16,073 bases of DNA, taken from the NCBI GenBank assembly GCA_934089275.1, contig CAKOJJ010000024.1:1-16073 (forward strand), in the 5' to 3' direction. Made by a program: the position numbers and the translations under genes. Source of the DNA: an uncultured Bacilli bacterium. GTDB taxonomy: Bacteria > Bacillota_I > Bacilli_A > RF39 > UBA660. Within the stretch, counting starts at the first letter, position 1. The number at the start of each line of letters is the position of its first letter. The notes beneath the pieces were generated by a model. It made no database searches, was not told the origin of the DNA, and saw only the letters and a program-made list of their open reading frames with translations. This document shows, piece by piece, positions 1 through 7,672 of the stretch.

Positions 1-81
1 AATCTTTTCATCTTACAATTATTTTAATTAAATTATAAGCTTTTGGTGTGAAATCTCCACACTTATTCTACACTAACGCAT
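1..81. other. Left-edge non-coding stretch
   Basis: No gene is supported here. An imperfect GTGTG/CACAC inverted repeat lies at about 46-62, and minus-strand TATAAT occurs at 32-37. The last bases toward position 1 read ATG AAA AGA on the minus strand, which could be the start of a gene leaving the window, but there is too little sequence and no clear ribosome binding site. It most likely holds the promoter region of the next minus-strand gene. Confidence 0.3.
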
Positions 82-110
82 AAAAAAAACTAGTGAAATA
101 AATTCACTAG
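82..110 (-). terminator. Intrinsic terminator of hsp20
   Basis: An 8-bp perfect stem (CTAGTGAA, 90-97, with TTCACTAG, 103-110) has a 5-nt loop and is followed on the minus strand by eight T residues (A-run at 82-89). The hsp20 stop codon (107-109) lies inside the stem. Confidence 0.85.
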
Positions 111-493
111 TCAATACTGATATGTTTGATTTCGTCTTTTTTATCTTCTTCTTTTGGAACACTTATTGTTAAGATTCCATCTTTAAAAGAAGCTTTGATT
201 GATGATTCATCAATATCACCAACATAGAAATCTCTTGTACATTCGCTTACTGATCTTTCACGACGAATATATTTTTTATCTTCACTTTCTTCAACTACAT
301 TTTTAGCTGATACTTTTAAGTATCCATCTTTATAGTCTAGATTGATATTTTCTTTTTTAAATCCAGGTAAGTCCATTTCGATATTATAAAGGCCATCCTT
401 TTCATAAATATCGCATTTCATCATTTTATCTAATTTTTTTGGAGTATCTAAATCATCAAAGAAATTATCGAAGAATAATTTACTTGGTAACAT
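107..493 (-). CDS. hsp20: Small heat-shock protein, Hsp20/alpha-crystallin family
   Basis: ATP-independent cytoplasmic chaperone that holds unfolding proteins until the DnaK or GroEL systems refold them. The product is about 128 residues, normal for the family. After a short N-terminal arm (MLPSKLFFDNFFDDL) the alpha-crystallin domain runs from about residue 28 to 120; it contains the typical 'MDLPGFKKENI' segment and the conserved 'DGILTISVPK' near its end. A C-terminal ISI tripeptide matches the I-x-I oligomerisation motif. A GTG codon at 499 is in frame, but AAAGGAAG sits almost against it and is correctly spaced (7 nt) from the ATG at 493, so I prefer the ATG. The gene is a single-gene unit with its own promoter, CIRCE operator and terminator, implying HrcA-controlled heat induction. 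Family assignment is very safe; the symbol is generic. Confidence 0.96.
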   Translation of the reverse strand: MLPSKLFFDNFFDDLDTPKKLDKMMKCDIYEKDGLYNIEMDLPGFKKENINLDYKDGYLKVSAKNVVEESEDKKYIRRERSVSECTRDFYVGDIDESSIKASFKDGILTISVPKEEDKKDEIKHISID

Positions 494-522
494 ACTCACA
501 CTTCCTTTCTTTTACAATTATA

Positions 523-551
523 ACTATACTACTTTAATTAGCGCTTGTCAA
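523..551 (-). promoter_or_regulatory. Sigma-A-type promoter of hsp20
   Basis: On the minus strand a perfect -35 TTGACA (546-551) is followed by a 17-nt spacer and -10 TATAGT (523-528). The -35 box lies inside the CIRCE operator, so bound HrcA would block RNA polymerase directly. Confidence 0.85.
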
Positions 552-564
552 TAGTAAGTGCTAA
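538..564. promoter_or_regulatory. CIRCE operator (HrcA binding site)
   Basis: The sequence is TTAGCGCTT, 9 nt, AAGTGCTAA, against the CIRCE consensus TTAGCACTC-N9-GAGTGCTAA. Arm length and spacing are exact. The left arm differs from consensus at two positions and the right arm at one; the two arms are complementary except for one G/T-type mismatch. It overlaps the -35 box of hsp20. HrcA represses through such sites at normal temperature (known for the family); hrcA itself is not in this window. Confidence 0.9.
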
Positions 565-605
565 TTCTTTTATATTTTATGTAAAATTTTTTAATTTATA
601 CGTTT

Positions 606-2513
606 TTAGCCTAACATTAATTTTATTTTTTCTCCTTGTTTTACAAATTCACCCTCTTTTGGAGATTGATAAATTATTTTTTCTCCAGTTCCAGAATATT
701 CGATTTGATAATTTATACCAATTGCTGCTCTTGCCTCTTTTTTAGTCATACCAATGACATTAGGTACTTCATAATATTTTATATCCCATAGTTCATATTC
801 TCTTTCAATTTCACTTTTGCTCTTTTTAATATTTAGAGCATTAGCACTTGCTTCAAGCACTCTTTTAGCAATTGGAGCTGCAACTGTTCCTCCATATTGA
901 ACAACACCTTTTGGATTATCGACAGCAACGTAGACAACTACTTCTGGATCGTTTGCTGGCATAAAACCAATAAATGATAAGATATAGTTACCATCCATAT
1001 ATCTTCCATCTTTAACTTTTTGAGCAGTTCCAGTTTTTCCACCTACTCGATATCCGTTAAGATAAGCATTTCTTCCAGTTCCTTTAGCAACAACACTTTC
1101 TAAGGCATATCTTACAAGTTTAGATGTTTCTTCAGAAATAACATCTCTTTTTAATTTTGGTTTATTTACTAAGACAGTATCTAAAGTATTGGCGTTAGAT
1201 ATTGATGAAACTAAATAAGGAGTATATAAATGTCCTCCATTAATAGCTGCGGATACACCCATAACCTGTTGTATTGGAGTAACTGAAACACCTTGACCAA
1301 AAGCCGTTGTTGCTGTTTCTACCGGCCCCATTTTTTCGACGTCAAATAAAATTCCGTTTTCCTCACCAGATAGATCTATTCCTGTTTTTTCTCCAAAGCC
1401 AAACTTTTTAACATAATCCATAAGTCTTTCTTTTCCAAGTCTTTCACCCATCACAACAAAACCTGGGTTACATGAATTTTCAACAACTTGCAAAAATGTT
1501 TGATTTCCGTGTCCACCATGTTTCCAACATTTTATTCTAGATCCACTTACATTTATTGATCCTGAATCAAAATATCTATCTTCAAATAAATTAATTGTTT
1601 TTTCTTGAATTGAACTCGCAAGACTTATAACTTTAAATGTACTTCCTGGTTCATATGTATTAAATATTGGAAGGTTTCTATTTATAGTTTCTAAATCGTA
1701 TTTATTATATTCATTGGGATTAAAATTTGGCCTTGAGGACATTCCATATATCTCCCCTGTTTTAGGGTTAGCAACTACTATTAAAGCTTGTTCAGGATTA
1801 TATTTAGCAACAACATTATCGAGTTCATTTTCAATTGCTTGTTGAATGTTTATATCAATTGTTAAAGCAACATTCATTCCACTTTGTGGAGAACTATAAA
1901 CTGTGGCTTTTTCTAGTTTTTTACCGAAACCATCAGAATAATATTTGATTGACCCATCTTCTCCTTTTAGATATTCATCATAAGCAAGTTCAATACCTGA
2001 TAAGCCTTGATTATCAATTCCAACATATCCCAAAACATGAGAAAGTAAATTATTATAAGGATAATTCCTTTTGGATTCTTTTAATAGGTATACTCCGTCT
2101 AAATTTAAAGAATTTATTTTATCAGCTTTATCAAATGATAATTTTCTTCCTTCGGGATGTATTCTTTCAATAGAAGTCTTTTTAGTTAAATGTTTTAGCA
2201 TATCATCATAATTGGTATTAAGAATTTCAGATAATTTTTTTGCTGTTGTTTCTTTATCTATTATTTGATTTGGAACGACTACAAGTGATGTTGTAGTTAT
2301 ATTTTCTGCTAAAACCACACCATTACGATCAGTTATTAATCCGCGATCTGCTCCGATAGGTAAATTTCTACTCCATAAATCATTAGCTAAATTGTTTAGT
2401 TTTTTATAATCTATTACTTGTATAAAGAATATTCTACCTATGATTAAAATAAACAAAAGAATTATTACTACTGATATTATTAAAATACGACTACGATATG
2501 TGTTTTGAAACAT
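606..2513 (-). CDS. ftsI: Class B penicillin-binding protein (FtsI/SpoVD type) with PASTA domain
   Basis: Peptidoglycan D,D-transpeptidase of 635 residues, anchored in the membrane with its catalytic part outside; it cross-links wall peptides, most often at the division septum. One N-terminal membrane helix (about 9-34) is followed by the class B pedestal, marked by 'ADRGLITDRNG' (about 55-65). The transpeptidase domain has all three active-site motifs: STFK (291-294, nucleophile S291), SCN (347-349) and KTG (493-495). A single PASTA domain closes the protein (about 580-635, starting YEVPNVIGMT). One PASTA domain and this length fit SpoVD as well as PBP2B/FtsI; sporulation cannot be judged from this window. 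The start is the ATG at 2513 with GGTGA 8 nt upstream. The 126-residue gene ends 47 nt upstream and could share the transcript. No GC-rich terminator follows; the hsp20 promoter begins soon after the stop. Confidence 0.95.
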   Translation of the reverse strand: MFQNTYRSRILIISVVIILLFILIIGRIFFIQVIDYKKLNNLANDLWSRNLPIGADRGLITDRNGVVLAENITTTSLVVVPNQIIDKETTAKKLSEILNTNYDDMLKHLTKKTSIERIHPEGRKLSFDKADKINSLNLDGVYLLKESKRNYPYNNLLSHVLGYVGIDNQGLSGIELAYDEYLKGEDGSIKYYSDGFGKKLEKATVYSSPQSGMNVALTIDINIQQAIENELDNVVAKYNPEQALIVVANPKTGEIYGMSSRPNFNPNEYNKYDLETINRNLPIFNTYEPGSTFKVISLASSIQEKTINLFEDRYFDSGSINVSGSRIKCWKHGGHGNQTFLQVVENSCNPGFVVMGERLGKERLMDYVKKFGFGEKTGIDLSGEENGILFDVEKMGPVETATTAFGQGVSVTPIQQVMGVSAAINGGHLYTPYLVSSISNANTLDTVLVNKPKLKRDVISEETSKLVRYALESVVAKGTGRNAYLNGYRVGGKTGTAQKVKDGRYMDGNYILSFIGFMPANDPEVVVYVAVDNPKGVVQYGGTVAAPIAKRVLEASANALNIKKSKSEIEREYELWDIKYYEVPNVIGMTKKEARAAIGINYQIEYSGTGEKIIYQSPKEGEFVKQGEKIKLMLG

Positions 2514-2560
2514 ATTTTATTCACCAATAAAATATTATGTTATGAATGTTTAAAAAACAA

Positions 2561-2941
2561 CTATTTTTTTCTAAAATATGATTGAATAACTTCAGTTGAA
2601 AAACTGCTCCATATATTTTCTGTAAATTCAAATCTATTTGATTCTCTTACTACTCCTAGATAGTCAAACTTATCAATGATCGAATCATTAAGTTCTAATT
2701 TATATAATTGCTCTTGAGTTATACTCTCTGGCATATAAATAATAAACATATTGTTTCCGGCATTTCGAAAGTATATGTCTCCATTTTGGACAATAGCGCC
2801 TTCATTTGATCCACTTAAATTATTGGTAGTACAGTAATCATCTACAATATCTTGATGCATTAATCCAGGTACGTTATTATAATTTATAAACTCACCAGTT
2901 TTATTTAATATACTTCCTCTATAATTGTTAAAATCGTTCAT
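2561..2941 (-). CDS. Unrecognised 126-residue cytoplasmic protein
   Basis: I do not recognise this family. The product is soluble by eye: no signal peptide and no membrane helix. It is mixed alpha/beta, rich in Asn and aromatic residues, with one cysteine near residue 37. The middle part ('GDIYFRNAGNNMFIIYMPE') looks like paired beta strands, followed by a helix starting ITQEQLYKL. The gene is credible because a strong ribosome binding site (AGGAGAAGG) lies just upstream of the ATG and codon use resembles its neighbours. It lies 47 nt upstream of the penicillin-binding protein gene on the same strand with no terminator between, so it may be co-transcribed; that is inference, and a role in wall synthesis is not shown by the sequence. 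No convincing promoter is visible upstream. Confidence 0.75.
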   Translation of the reverse strand: MNDFNNYRGSILNKTGEFINYNNVPGLMHQDIVDDYCTTNNLSGSNEGAIVQNGDIYFRNAGNNMFIIYMPESITQEQLYKLELNDSIIDKFDYLGVVRESNRFEFTENIWSSFSTEVIQSYFRKK

Positions 2942-3042
2942 AGTTTACCTTCTCCTAAAAAATCTTATATCTAACTTTTATCATTATGTTTTTTTACATT
3001 TGATATATGATTTAATAATTTAACTTTATATCATAATTTTCT

Positions 3043-3074
3043 AAAAAATAGCATCATCTCTGATACTATTTTTT
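3043..3074. terminator. Terminator of the SipW operon, possibly bidirectional
   Basis: A 14-bp inverted repeat (3043-3056 with 3061-3074, one G/T-type mismatch) has a 4-nt loop. The outer ends are A6 and T6 runs, so a U-tract follows on either strand. The stop codon of the DUF5305-like gene (3066-3068) is inside the stem. Confidence 0.85.
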
Positions 3075-4178
3075 CTTATTTGTCATTGTTTTTTTCTTTT
3101 TAAAATCATTAGCACGCATTACATATATATATCCAACTCTGTCAGATAAAATATAGAATACTGCTTCTTGTCCAGGTCTTTCCTCATGGAATAAAATTGG
3201 TTTTCCTAAACTATCACGAATATCGATTAGACCATCAAAGTCTTTTACTACTTCAATACGTAAGCTTCGAGTTTTCATCATATCTTCAACTCTTTCAGTA
3301 ATAACTGTTTCACTTATATATCTTTCATAGTCTTTTAATATCTTATCTAGTTTCTTTTTATATAAAGTATTGTGATCTCTGTTTTTTATAATCCAAATAA
3401 TTATTGAAATCATCGCGATTAGATCGATAACACCTAAAGTTACTGCAATTCCGAATAAATAAGGATTGTTAATAATTGTTGATTTATATTGAAGTATTTG
3501 ATCTTGGCTGTTAGATAATTGATAATTTAATTTGATTTCTGTTGTTTTTGTTGTAAGTGGAATACTTAATTCAACTACAGCACTGTCGGAAAGTTTTTTA
3601 TCAAAGTTAGCATGTTTTCCAACTACATCTATATATAATCCTACTACTAGTTTAGCATCTGCTGAAATTCCATATGTATTTACAAATTGTTTTGCTAAAT
3701 TGTTGTATTTTTCATAGTTGATGTTAACATTTTCATTTATTTTAAACATATTATTGCTTAAATCACTGAATTCTTTTTTCTCAATTAGCATTTCGTCTTC
3801 TTTGTAAAAGTTTTTACCCTCTGAATTATCAACTTGTACACTAGCTTTTACGTAATAAGAGTATTCAAGTCCTAAATTTTCATTACTTTTGAAATTATAA
3901 CTGAATTTGGCATCGATTGTATCAACAAGCGATGAAATGATTTCTTTATCATCACTTTTTGTAATAGGTTTCATACCAAAACTATTGTCTTTTAAATTAA
4001 CTGTATAATCTAGATTACTATTTTCACTATAATGTAATTTATAATTACTTTTAAAAGTTAATGCTAAAGATGCAAGCAAGAAAAATATGACTAATCCAAT
4101 TAATCCAATTATAACCGTTAACGGAATACACTTTTCTCTATCACTACCTTTAAGTAATGGTAATTCCATTTTTTCCAT
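3066..4178 (-). CDS. DUF5305-like two-pass membrane protein
   Basis: A 370-residue membrane protein, last gene of the signal peptidase operon. One helix spans about 18-42, a large outside domain of mainly beta character spans about 45-238 (with 'YSYYVKASVQV' near 106-116), a second helix spans about 239-264, and a basic cytoplasmic tail carries a conserved-looking block at about 307-352 ('RSLRIEV' through 'LGKPILF' to 'GYIYVM'). This architecture and the tail block match my recollection of the DUF5305 family, which in other bacteria and archaea lies beside SipW-like signal peptidases. Its function is unknown; proximity suggests it helps assemble or anchor the secreted protein of the operon. 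The ATG at 4178 has GAGAGGTG 8 nt upstream, overlapping the 3' end of the signal peptidase gene. Only 17 nt separate the two genes, so they are almost certainly co-transcribed. Confidence 0.75.
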   Translation of the reverse strand: MEKMELPLLKGSDREKCIPLTVIIGLIGLVIFFLLASLALTFKSNYKLHYSENSNLDYTVNLKDNSFGMKPITKSDDKEIISSLVDTIDAKFSYNFKSNENLGLEYSYYVKASVQVDNSEGKNFYKEDEMLIEKKEFSDLSNNMFKINENVNINYEKYNNLAKQFVNTYGISADAKLVVGLYIDVVGKHANFDKKLSDSAVVELSIPLTTKTTEIKLNYQLSNSQDQILQYKSTIINNPYLFGIAVTLGVIDLIAMISIIIWIIKNRDHNTLYKKKLDKILKDYERYISETVITERVEDMMKTRSLRIEVVKDFDGLIDIRDSLGKPILFHEERPGQEAVFYILSDRVGYIYVMRANDFKKKKTMTNKKK

Positions 4179-4195
4179 AGTTTAACACCTCTCTA

Positions 4196-5338
4196 TTAAA
4201 ATATCTCATTTATATACACAGATGGCCAAGCAATCCATAATACTCTTAGTTTTACTACACCTGTTATATCACTTTTCTCAACAATCCAATTATCAGCATT
4301 TTCGTTATAATCTCCTTTGGTTTGATAAACCGTTTCTCCATCCAAAGTGAATTTTTTATAAATACGGTGAACAATTGTCATATTTTCTTTTACATATACT
4401 AGAATATCGCCTTCTTCAAGCTCATCAGTATCTTTATGATATCTTTTATAAATAACAGCATCGCCCTTATTTATTGTTCCGGTCATTGATCCAGAACCAA
4501 TTGCTATCATCGCATATTCAAATTCTCGAGAAACTAATGCTACAAGAACTCCAAAAATAACTGTAAACACAATCGTGCTTATCTTATTATTTTTTTTAGT
4601 TTTTCTTATTGGTTCCAATGTTGGTTTTGGTTCAAAAGACTTCAATATTGAATATATAACGTAAGGGAATACTAGTAAAATAACACCTTCAATAAATATA
4701 TTGATTTTAGGAGTGATTGTGAATAGATAAATATATAAATCCATCACTAATCGATAACCTAAACATGGAGTTATTCCATATCTCTTGATTACAAAATTCA
4801 ATAATAAGTTTTTTGAAATACTTTGAACAAATATCAAAGCAAAAAATTCATATAGTTGATTAAAACTTGAAAAGTTATAACTCTTTGTTGCAATATTCAT
4901 CTCTATAAAGAAAAATATTATTAAAAGTATACCTTGAGTTAAATAATTAAAAAATTTTTTTCGATAGTCCATATTTACGACTATGTATCGCATAACTTCT
5001 GAAAGTATCACAATCAAAAAAACTTTTATCCAAGTAAATGTTGATATATAATTTTTAAATATACAACTATAACTTGTACTAAATCCAGTTTTAAACCCCA
5101 ACATGTAAAAAGCTCCCATTAAAATAATGGCAGAACCTAAAACCACTACTAATCCATCGCTTTTATTCCTTAAAACAGGTCTTTTAAAATTTCTTAGTAG
5201 TATCATCAGTATCAAAAAAACAGATAAACTGATTAAACATATCGTTGTATCTAATGATTTTGACACAAAAACGTTAAAGAATAATAAGCACGCAAAGCTT
5301 AATTCTAAAACCATTTGAGTAATAAATTTAAACATCAT
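4196..5338 (-). CDS. SipW-like (ER-type) signal peptidase I with polytopic N-terminal domain
   Basis: Membrane protease expected to remove the signal peptide of the secreted protein encoded just upstream. The C-terminal third is a signal peptidase I of the ER/SipW type: catalytic serine in 'IGSGSM' (about residue 284), then GDAVIYKR, a GDILVYV strand and 'IVHRIY' (about 324), where histidine replaces the lysine of ordinary bacterial enzymes, followed by 'TKGDYNENAD'. It is unusual in length: about 380 residues against roughly 190 for Bacillus SipW, because about seven or eight hydrophobic segments (about 5-235) precede the protease domain's own helix (about 255-272). GTG codons at 5347 and 5344 are in frame, but GGTGA lies only 2 or 5 nt before the ATGs at 5338 and 5335, so I start at 5338. 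The gene begins 32 nt after the secreted protein's stop, in the same operon. Confidence 0.9.
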   Translation of the reverse strand: MMFKFITQMVLELSFACLLFFNVFVSKSLDTTICLISLSVFLILMILLRNFKRPVLRNKSDGLVVVLGSAIILMGAFYMLGFKTGFSTSYSCIFKNYISTFTWIKVFLIVILSEVMRYIVVNMDYRKKFFNYLTQGILLIIFFFIEMNIATKSYNFSSFNQLYEFFALIFVQSISKNLLLNFVIKRYGITPCLGYRLVMDLYIYLFTITPKINIFIEGVILLVFPYVIYSILKSFEPKPTLEPIRKTKKNNKISTIVFTVIFGVLVALVSREFEYAMIAIGSGSMTGTINKGDAVIYKRYHKDTDELEEGDILVYVKENMTIVHRIYKKFTLDGETVYQTKGDYNENADNWIVEKSDITGVVKLRVLWIAWPSVYINEIF

Positions 5339-5370
5339 GCTCACCACTCTTTAACTATTTTCTATCAAAA

Positions 5371-5931
5371 TTATTCAGCTTCTTTAGCAGTAGCTGGGAT
5401 TGTACATTTGAAAGTAATTGTTTTACTTGATTCAGAATCAGTAGAAACAAATGATCTCTTTTGTACAACTTTTACAGTATCAGATGTAGCTGAAGTAGTA
5501 CCTTTTGCTACTGTAGTACCATTTAATGTGTTACTTGGTGTAACAGTTAAATATGTAGTATATGCAGTTTTGTTAGCAGTTTCTTCTTCAGTTGCAGAGT
5601 CTGATGTTGGAGCTTCACAAGTGATTGATCCGATTAAAGCATCATATTGACTATCATTTTTAATTTTGTAAGTTAAAGTTGCTTCATCACCAATACTTTT
5701 CATTTCTTGTGTAGTGAAAGTAATAGTTTTACCATCTTCACTTATAGTTGCAGTTGCTCCTTCACTAGCAGTTGCATCTGTAAAAATTACATTTTTTTCA
5801 AAGTTCTCACTATCTGGAACGATTTTTGCAGTACCATTAATTACTAATGTAGTAGTGATAGCTGCAAATCCAACTGCTAATAGTAGTATAGCTACTATAA
5901 TTCCTGTTTTAGCTGTTTTATTCTTTTTCAT
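5371..5931 (-). CDS. Small secreted TasA/CalY-like protein, likely SipW substrate
   Basis: A 186-residue exported protein and first gene of the operon. A lysine-rich N-terminus (MKKNKTAKTG) and a long hydrophobic stretch (about 11-31) form a signal peptide; the mature part is Thr/Ser-rich, acidic and strongly beta-type. This matches the general pattern of SipW-dependent proteins such as TasA and CalY: they have a long hydrophobic core, lack an A-x-A site and have a beta-sandwich mature part. 'NVIFTDATASEG' follows about 15 residues after the hydrophobic core. Two cysteines (C105 and C176) could form a disulfide. No LPxTG anchor, repeat or enzyme motif is visible. The ATG at 5931 is preceded by AAAGGTG. 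A surface fibre or matrix subunit is the likeliest role, inferred from the adjacent signal peptidase and the fold type rather than a clear family match. Confidence 0.75.
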   Translation of the reverse strand: MKKNKTAKTGIIVAILLLAVGFAAITTTLVINGTAKIVPDSENFEKNVIFTDATASEGATATISEDGKTITFTTQEMKSIGDEATLTYKIKNDSQYDALIGSITCEAPTSDSATEEETANKTAYTTYLTVTPSNTLNGTTVAKGTTSATSDTVKVVQKRSFVSTDSESSKTITFKCTIPATAKEAE

Positions 5932-5958
5932 CTATTTTACACACCTTTCTATGATTAC

Positions 5959-5987
5959 ATTTTACCCCATTTTTTTACAATTATCTA
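5959..5987 (-). promoter_or_regulatory. Probable promoter of the SipW operon
   Basis: Minus-strand TAGATA (5982-5987), 17-nt spacer, TAAAAT (5959-5964), placing the transcript start about 20 nt before the ribosome binding site region. The match is moderate (4/6 and 5/6) in a very AT-rich stretch. Confidence 0.4.
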
Positions 5988-6036
5988 CTTTTTTTTATTT
6001 TTTTTATTAATTTTTACATATTGATGTAAAATTCAT

Positions 6037-6064
6037 AAAAAAAGATATGTAAAATTACATATCT
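6037..6064 (-). terminator. Intrinsic terminator of lysS
   Basis: A perfect 10-bp inverted repeat (6043-6052 with 6055-6064) has a 2-nt centre (tighter pairs may open to form the loop), followed on the minus strand by a T-run (A-run 6037-6043). The lysS stop codon (6055-6057) is part of the stem. The stem is almost entirely A/T but perfectly paired. Confidence 0.75.
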
Positions 6065-7557
6065 ATTTCATTTTTTCTAGGTTTCATTGTTGGGAATAAA
6101 AGTACATCTCTAATTGATGCAGATTCTGTAAAGAACATTACCAATCTATCTATTCCATAACCTATTCCACCTGCTGGTGGCATACCATATTCCAAAGCTT
6201 CGATAAAGTCATAGTCTATATCATTTGCTTCTTCATTTCCTAATTCTTTTTCTTTTAATTGCTCTTTAAATCTCTCTAATTGATCAATTGGATCATTAAG
6301 TTCTGTATAAGCATTTGCTGCTTCTTTTCCAGAAATAAATAATTCAAATCTATCAACAAATCTTGGATCTTCAGGATTTTTCTTCGTAAGTGGAGAAATT
6401 TCAATTGGATGTCCATAAAGGAATGTTGGTTGAATTAAAGTTTCTTCAACATATTTTTCAAAGAATAAATTAATTATATGACCAACTGTATGTTCATGAT
6501 CAGCAACTTCAATATGATGTTCTTCAGCTAATTTTAATGCTTCTTCAACAGTCATTTCTTTCTTGAAATCAATTCCAACTTTTTCTTTAATAGCGTCAAC
6601 CATTGATATTCTCTTCCATGGTCCTTCTAGATTTATTTCATGTCCTAGATAATTGAAAGTCATTTTTCCACATACTTCACGAGCTATGGTTTGATACATA
6701 TTCTCTGTTAAATCCATCATACCTTCTAAATCTGAATATGCTTGATAAACTTCCATCATTGTAAATTCTGGATTATGTTGTGGATCCATTCCTTCATTTC
6801 TAAATACTCTTCCAATTTCATAAACGGATTCCATACCACCAACAAGTAAACGTTTTAAATTAAGTTCAAGAGCAATACGAAGATACATATCTAAGTCTTG
6901 AGAATTATGATGAGTAACAAAAGGACGAGCAGATGCACCTGTTAAAAGAGTTGTTAATATAGGTGTTTCAACTTCAACAAAACCTTTATTATCTAAGAAG
7001 TTTTGAATACATCTAATAATTTTTGGTCTCATTAAAGCTACACGCATAGTATCATCATTCATCATTAAATCTACATAACGTCTTCTATATCTTTCCTCAA
7101 CATCAGTTAAACCATGCAATTTTTCTGGAAGTGGTCTTAAAGCCTTTGTTAAATGAGTATATTCTAAACATTTGATAGTCATTTCACCTGTTTGAGTTTT
7201 CATAACTTTACCAGTTATACCAACGATATCCCCAATATCAGCTGCTTTAAATAAAGTATAAGCTTCTTCTCCAACATCATTTATAGAAATATATATTTGA
7301 ATTTGTCCAGATCTATCTTTTATGGTGAAGAATGATGCTTTACCCATTTTTCTCATAAACATTATTCTTCCAGCAACATATACATGAATATCCATATTTT
7401 CAAGTTCATCATGTTCTATGTTACCATACTTTTCTTTTATTTCAGCAGAATTGTTTGTTCTATCAAATCTATGTCCAAATGGATCTAAGTTCATATCTTT
7501 GATTCTATTCATCTTTTCTCTTCTTGCTAATTCTTGGTCAGTTAGTTTTCTTTCCAT
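6055..7557 (-). CDS. lysS: Lysyl-tRNA synthetase, class II
   Basis: Charges tRNA-Lys with lysine in the cytoplasm. At 500 residues it has the usual length. An N-terminal anticodon-binding OB fold (about 57-136, 'VAGRIMFMRKMGKASFFTI') precedes the class II catalytic core: motif 1 region ending 'GFVEVETPIL' (about 192-200), 'GASARPF' (207-213), motif 2 with 'GRVFRNEGMDPQHNPEFTM' (249-267) and motif 3 'GGIGYGIDRLVMFF' (463-476). The open frame extends 67 codons further upstream, but that part crosses the promoter and the start of the divergent gene and does not resemble LysRS; the ATG at 7557 has GAGGAG 5 nt upstream and begins a normal LysS N-terminus (MERKLTDQELARREKM). No T-box is visible upstream, unlike valS. 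Transcription ends at the hairpin overlapping its stop codon. Confidence 0.98.
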   Translation of the reverse strand: MERKLTDQELARREKMNRIKDMNLDPFGHRFDRTNNSAEIKEKYGNIEHDELENMDIHVYVAGRIMFMRKMGKASFFTIKDRSGQIQIYISINDVGEEAYTLFKAADIGDIVGITGKVMKTQTGEMTIKCLEYTHLTKALRPLPEKLHGLTDVEERYRRRYVDLMMNDDTMRVALMRPKIIRCIQNFLDNKGFVEVETPILTTLLTGASARPFVTHHNSQDLDMYLRIALELNLKRLLVGGMESVYEIGRVFRNEGMDPQHNPEFTMMEVYQAYSDLEGMMDLTENMYQTIAREVCGKMTFNYLGHEINLEGPWKRISMVDAIKEKVGIDFKKEMTVEEALKLAEEHHIEVADHEHTVGHIINLFFEKYVEETLIQPTFLYGHPIEISPLTKKNPEDPRFVDRFELFISGKEAANAYTELNDPIDQLERFKEQLKEKELGNEEANDIDYDFIEALEYGMPPAGGIGYGIDRLVMFFTESASIRDVLLFPTMKPRKNEIDM

Positions 7558-7587
7558 AGATACTCCTCTTTTCTTATTTAATATAGT

Positions 7588-7615
7588 ATCATATTTTAAC
7601 ATTCTTTGGTGTAAA
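7588..7615 (-). promoter_or_regulatory. Promoter of lysS
   Basis: Minus-strand TTTACA (7610-7615), 16-nt spacer, TATGAT (7588-7593), about 30 nt upstream of the lysS start. Its -35 box lies three nucleotides from the -35 box of the divergent gene, so the two promoters are back to back. Confidence 0.6.
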
Positions 7616-7618
7616 AAT

Positions 7619-7646
7619 TTGACTTTTTTACTAAATTTAGTATAAT
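7619..7646 (+). promoter_or_regulatory. Promoter of the 275-residue gene
   Basis: TTGACT (7619-7624), 16-nt spacer, perfect TATAAT (7641-7646), followed by a GGGGTG ribosome binding site 8 nt before the ATG at 7673. A strong sigma-A-type promoter by eye. Confidence 0.8.
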
Positions 7647-7672
7647 ATCTTAGCAAATTGGGGTGAAAATTT

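Noticed and set aside
1..11. Minus-strand ATG AAA AGA at the window edge, resembling the start of rpmH
   Set aside because: Only three codons and two bases are visible, the fourth codon cannot be the Thr usual in L34, and there is no clear ribosome binding site.
46..80. GTGTG/CACAC repeat and TTATTCTACA as possible DnaA boxes
   Set aside because: They do not match TTATCCACA closely, there is no cluster, and dnaA or dnaN are not adjacent.
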